A stretch of 55,083 nucleotides of DNA, from assembly GCF_015057245.1 (NCBI RefSeq), contig NZ_SVET01000018.1, forward strand, positions 1 to 55,083. The letters run 5' to 3'. Shown here piece after piece: positions 53,707 through 55,083 of the stretch. Each line of letters begins with the position of its first letter. Positions within the stretch are counted from its first letter, which is position 1. Source of the stretch: Pseudobutyrivibrio ruminis. Its GTDB lineage: Bacteria; Bacillota; Clostridia; Lachnospirales; Lachnospiraceae. A program made the translations under genes and the position numbers. Below the pieces are notes generated by a model. That model made no database searches. It was not told the DNA's origin and saw only the letters and a list, made by a program, of their open reading frames with translations.

Positions 53707-54012
53707 ATGGCAGACATTATTTACGGACAGACCGATGATATGGCTGATACTAGTAATAAGCTGACTACTTTTAGTTCAGACTTAGAGGCTAGACTTAATC
53801 AAATAAGAAATAATATTACAACAATTGCAGATGCAACAAAGGGAAAATCATCTCCAGCATTATTAGATAATTATGAGGATTTAGATATAAAGCTGAAGCA
53901 ATACGTTGAAGAGTTAGAAGTATATGGTAGCGGACTTCAGCAAAAGGCTAACGATTTTGAAGAAGTCGATGCTGTTGCATCAGCGTCAGTTCCTACATAT
54001 ACAGTAGGCTAA
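53707..54012 (+). CDS. WXG100-like small helical protein without the Trp
   Basis: This 101-residue, two-helix protein (MADIIYGQTDDMADTSNKL) is the size of WXG100 proteins but has no Trp; KGKS occupies the turn. It may pair with the preceding WXG protein as EsxA/EsxB do. SD aaagggagg. A stable hairpin follows its stop. Confidence 0.6.
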   Translation: MADIIYGQTDDMADTSNKLTTFSSDLEARLNQIRNNITTIADATKGKSSPALLDNYEDLDIKLKQYVEELEVYGSGLQQKANDFEEVDAVASASVPTYTVG

Positions 54013-54020
54013 GGTTTTTT

Positions 54021-54048
54021 TCATATGGCGGCTTTGTCCGCCATATGA
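54021..54048 (+). other. Perfect 11-bp hairpin without a T tract
   Basis: tcatatggcgg (54021-54031) pairs perfectly with ccgccatatga (54038-54048), with loop cttttgt-like 6 nt. The T-run lies before the stem, not after it, so it is not a standard terminator. It may stabilise the 3' end of the upstream WXG mRNA or mark a processing site. Confidence 0.7.
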
Positions 54049-54071
54049 ATATTGTATAAAGGGAGGCAAAA

Positions 54072-54500
54072 ATGGGAACAACAGCAGAACAAGAAGAAGC
54101 TGCTAGAAGAGCTGCCATAATGGCTGCAATAGCAGCATTAAAAATTGAGCTTGTTGGGGTAAATACTGCAATCAAATATTACGAAGCTATCCTTAGAATC
54201 CTACAAAATGAAGATAGTTCTCTTGTATGTATGAAAAAAGATTTGACTACATTTGTATATGATTATGTAGGTAGCTATGATTTAAAAGGTGATACTCCGT
54301 GGGGCGGCAATAAAGAAAATTCTGCGGCTACCGATTTAATGACAGCTAAAGCGGAAAAGACACTATATATTTCAGATACAAATAGCTTAAGCAGCGATAT
54401 TGATTCAGCGATTGAAACAACAAATGAAAAACTAACTGAATTGTATAGTAAGAGAGATGATTTAGAAGATAAAATAGCGGATTTGGAATCACAATTATAG
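54072..54500 (+). CDS. YwqH/DUF5082-like helical protein (LXG-partner type)
   Basis: This 142-residue protein has a long N-terminal helix (EEAARRAAIMAAIAALKIEL), a central W77-G-G79 turn and a C-terminal coiled coil ending in KRDDLEDKIADLESQL. It resembles the DUF5082 (YwqH) proteins encoded beside LXG toxins of type VII systems. SD aaagggagg. Assignment is by architecture and neighbours. Confidence 0.6.
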   Translation: MGTTAEQEEAARRAAIMAAIAALKIELVGVNTAIKYYEAILRILQNEDSSLVCMKKDLTTFVYDYVGSYDLKGDTPWGGNKENSAATDLMTAKAEKTLYISDTNSLSSDIDSAIETTNEKLTELYSKRDDLEDKIADLESQL

Positions 54501-54515
54501 TAAGGGAGGCAGGCT

Positions 54516-54881
54516 ATGCCATATGCAGACGAGAAGGGAAGGCGTGAGTGTGGATCTGGAACCAGCTCATCAGAAATACAGATTGACCAGGAAGTATATG
54601 AAGAGCTGGTTAAAGGAATAGAAGATCAGGCTGAATTAATCATAAGTACAGATCAAGCATATTCAGAAGTAGATGCTTTTACAAGCAACAATGTTACTGT
54701 TCCTAAATATGAGGAAGAAGACCACAATATGGTTGATTTATTAAAGCAGTTAAAGGAACAGGTTTTTATGATTACAGAAACTATGGACAACATTAAAGAA
54801 AACTATCTTAATGTTGATGAAGAAAGCAAAAGAACTGCTCAAACAGAAAGTGTAAGAATGACAGGGCAAACTATTGCCTAA
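54516..54881 (+). CDS. Small helical protein with MPYADEKG leader
   Basis: This 121-residue, acidic, helical protein (VYEELVKGIEDQAELI, DLLKQLKEQVFMITETMDNI) resembles the YwqI/DUF5344 type that accompanies LXG toxins. Its first eight residues, MPYADEKG, are identical to those of the next gene. SD aagggaggc, 15 bases after the preceding gene. Confidence 0.6.
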   Translation: MPYADEKGRRECGSGTSSSEIQIDQEVYEELVKGIEDQAELIISTDQAYSEVDAFTSNNVTVPKYEEEDHNMVDLLKQLKEQVFMITETMDNIKENYLNVDEESKRTAQTESVRMTGQTIA

Positions 54882-54905
54882 GATGTGATAAAAGGGAGAT
54901 TTATT

Positions 54906-55083
54906 ATGCCATACGCAGACGAGAAGGGGAACATAGAAGTAGGCGAAGTAGATATAGAGTGGGATGTTGCAGCACTAAGAAGTTATTTTGATGAATGTCA
55001 AAAGGTTTATAACGAGTTTCTTGAAATGTCAGATGATTTAATCAAATCATTTGAAGCATTTGCAAATGATGAAACTCATAAAG
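54906..55083 (+). CDS. Start of a further helical protein with the MPYADEKG leader (cut by the window end)
   Basis: 59 residues are visible, beginning MPYADEKGNIEVGEVDIEWD and continuing as an amphipathic helix (SYFDECQKVYNEFLEM). It may be an LXG-type toxin N-terminus or another partner protein; the window ends before this can be told. SD aagggag. Confidence 0.65.
   Translation, partial: MPYADEKGNIEVGEVDIEWDVAALRSYFDECQKVYNEFLEMSDDLIKSFEAFANDETHK

Noticed and set aside
54021..54048. WXG intergenic hairpin as an intrinsic terminator
   Set aside because: The T-run precedes the stem and no T tract follows on either strand in the right place.

Overview
The window looks like a chromosomal segment of an anaerobic Lachnospiraceae bacterium, most like Butyrivibrio or Pseudobutyrivibrio. 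That placement is inferred from AT-rich, clostridial-type gene content: split transketolase, 2[4Fe-4S] ferredoxin, a Na+-type ATP synthase c subunit, MecA, and a GdpP-RplI-DnaB block. No 16S sequence is present to confirm it. Most of the first 42 kb is housekeeping DNA. The last 13 kb is a more AT-rich accessory locus.

Layout. Positions 1-580 hold the 3' tip of a 23S rRNA, five tRNAs (Asp, Val, Tyr, initiator Met, Phe) and a terminator; no 5S gene lies between 23S and the tRNAs. 0.6-16 kb carries a 2-hydroxyacid dehydrogenase, a zinc-dependent phospholipase C-like protein, a radical SAM protein, an archaeal-type ATPase, split transketolase, a CdaR-type regulator beside an MsmX/UgpC ATPase, gdpP-rplI-dnaB, and a degenerate kinase/P-loop gene pair. 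16-22 kb has mecA, a DUF1858 protein, a ferredoxin, a GH18/SH3 cell-wall protein, and a sua5 - ywlE-like - dCMP deaminase run leading into the complete atp operon (22.6-29.8 kb). 30-35 kb is a PhnDCEE-type ABC importer followed by a 5'-nucleotidase. 35-42 kb carries greA, a tocopherol-cyclase-like protein, pepD, pfk and dnaX-ybaB-recR.

Two regions stand out. First, 17941-18636 has no credible gene. It is a giant imperfect palindrome of about 700 bp whose two arms pair in long, nearly perfect blocks. It lies directly after the ferredoxin terminator and ends just before the GH18 promoter. It could be a very large hairpin RNA or a fold-back mobile element.

Second, 42.3 kb to the window end looks like a membrane-spanning signalling locus coupled to type VII-like (WXG100) secretion. 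In order it encodes: a TIR-transmembrane-propeller protein; a large Ig-like surface protein; an extracellular trypsin-fold protease with a cytosolic FHA domain and Cys in place of the catalytic Ser; a PP2C phosphatase; a Ser/Thr kinase with an external helical-repeat domain; a small membrane protein with a Thr-rich cytosolic tail; and at least five small helical proteins of WXG100/LXG-partner type. The last of these is cut by the window end. Kinase, phosphatase, FHA reader and Thr-motif tail all map to the cytosolic side, while the sensor-like domains map outside. I infer a phospho-switch controlling secretion or an effector TIR; this is not demonstrated.
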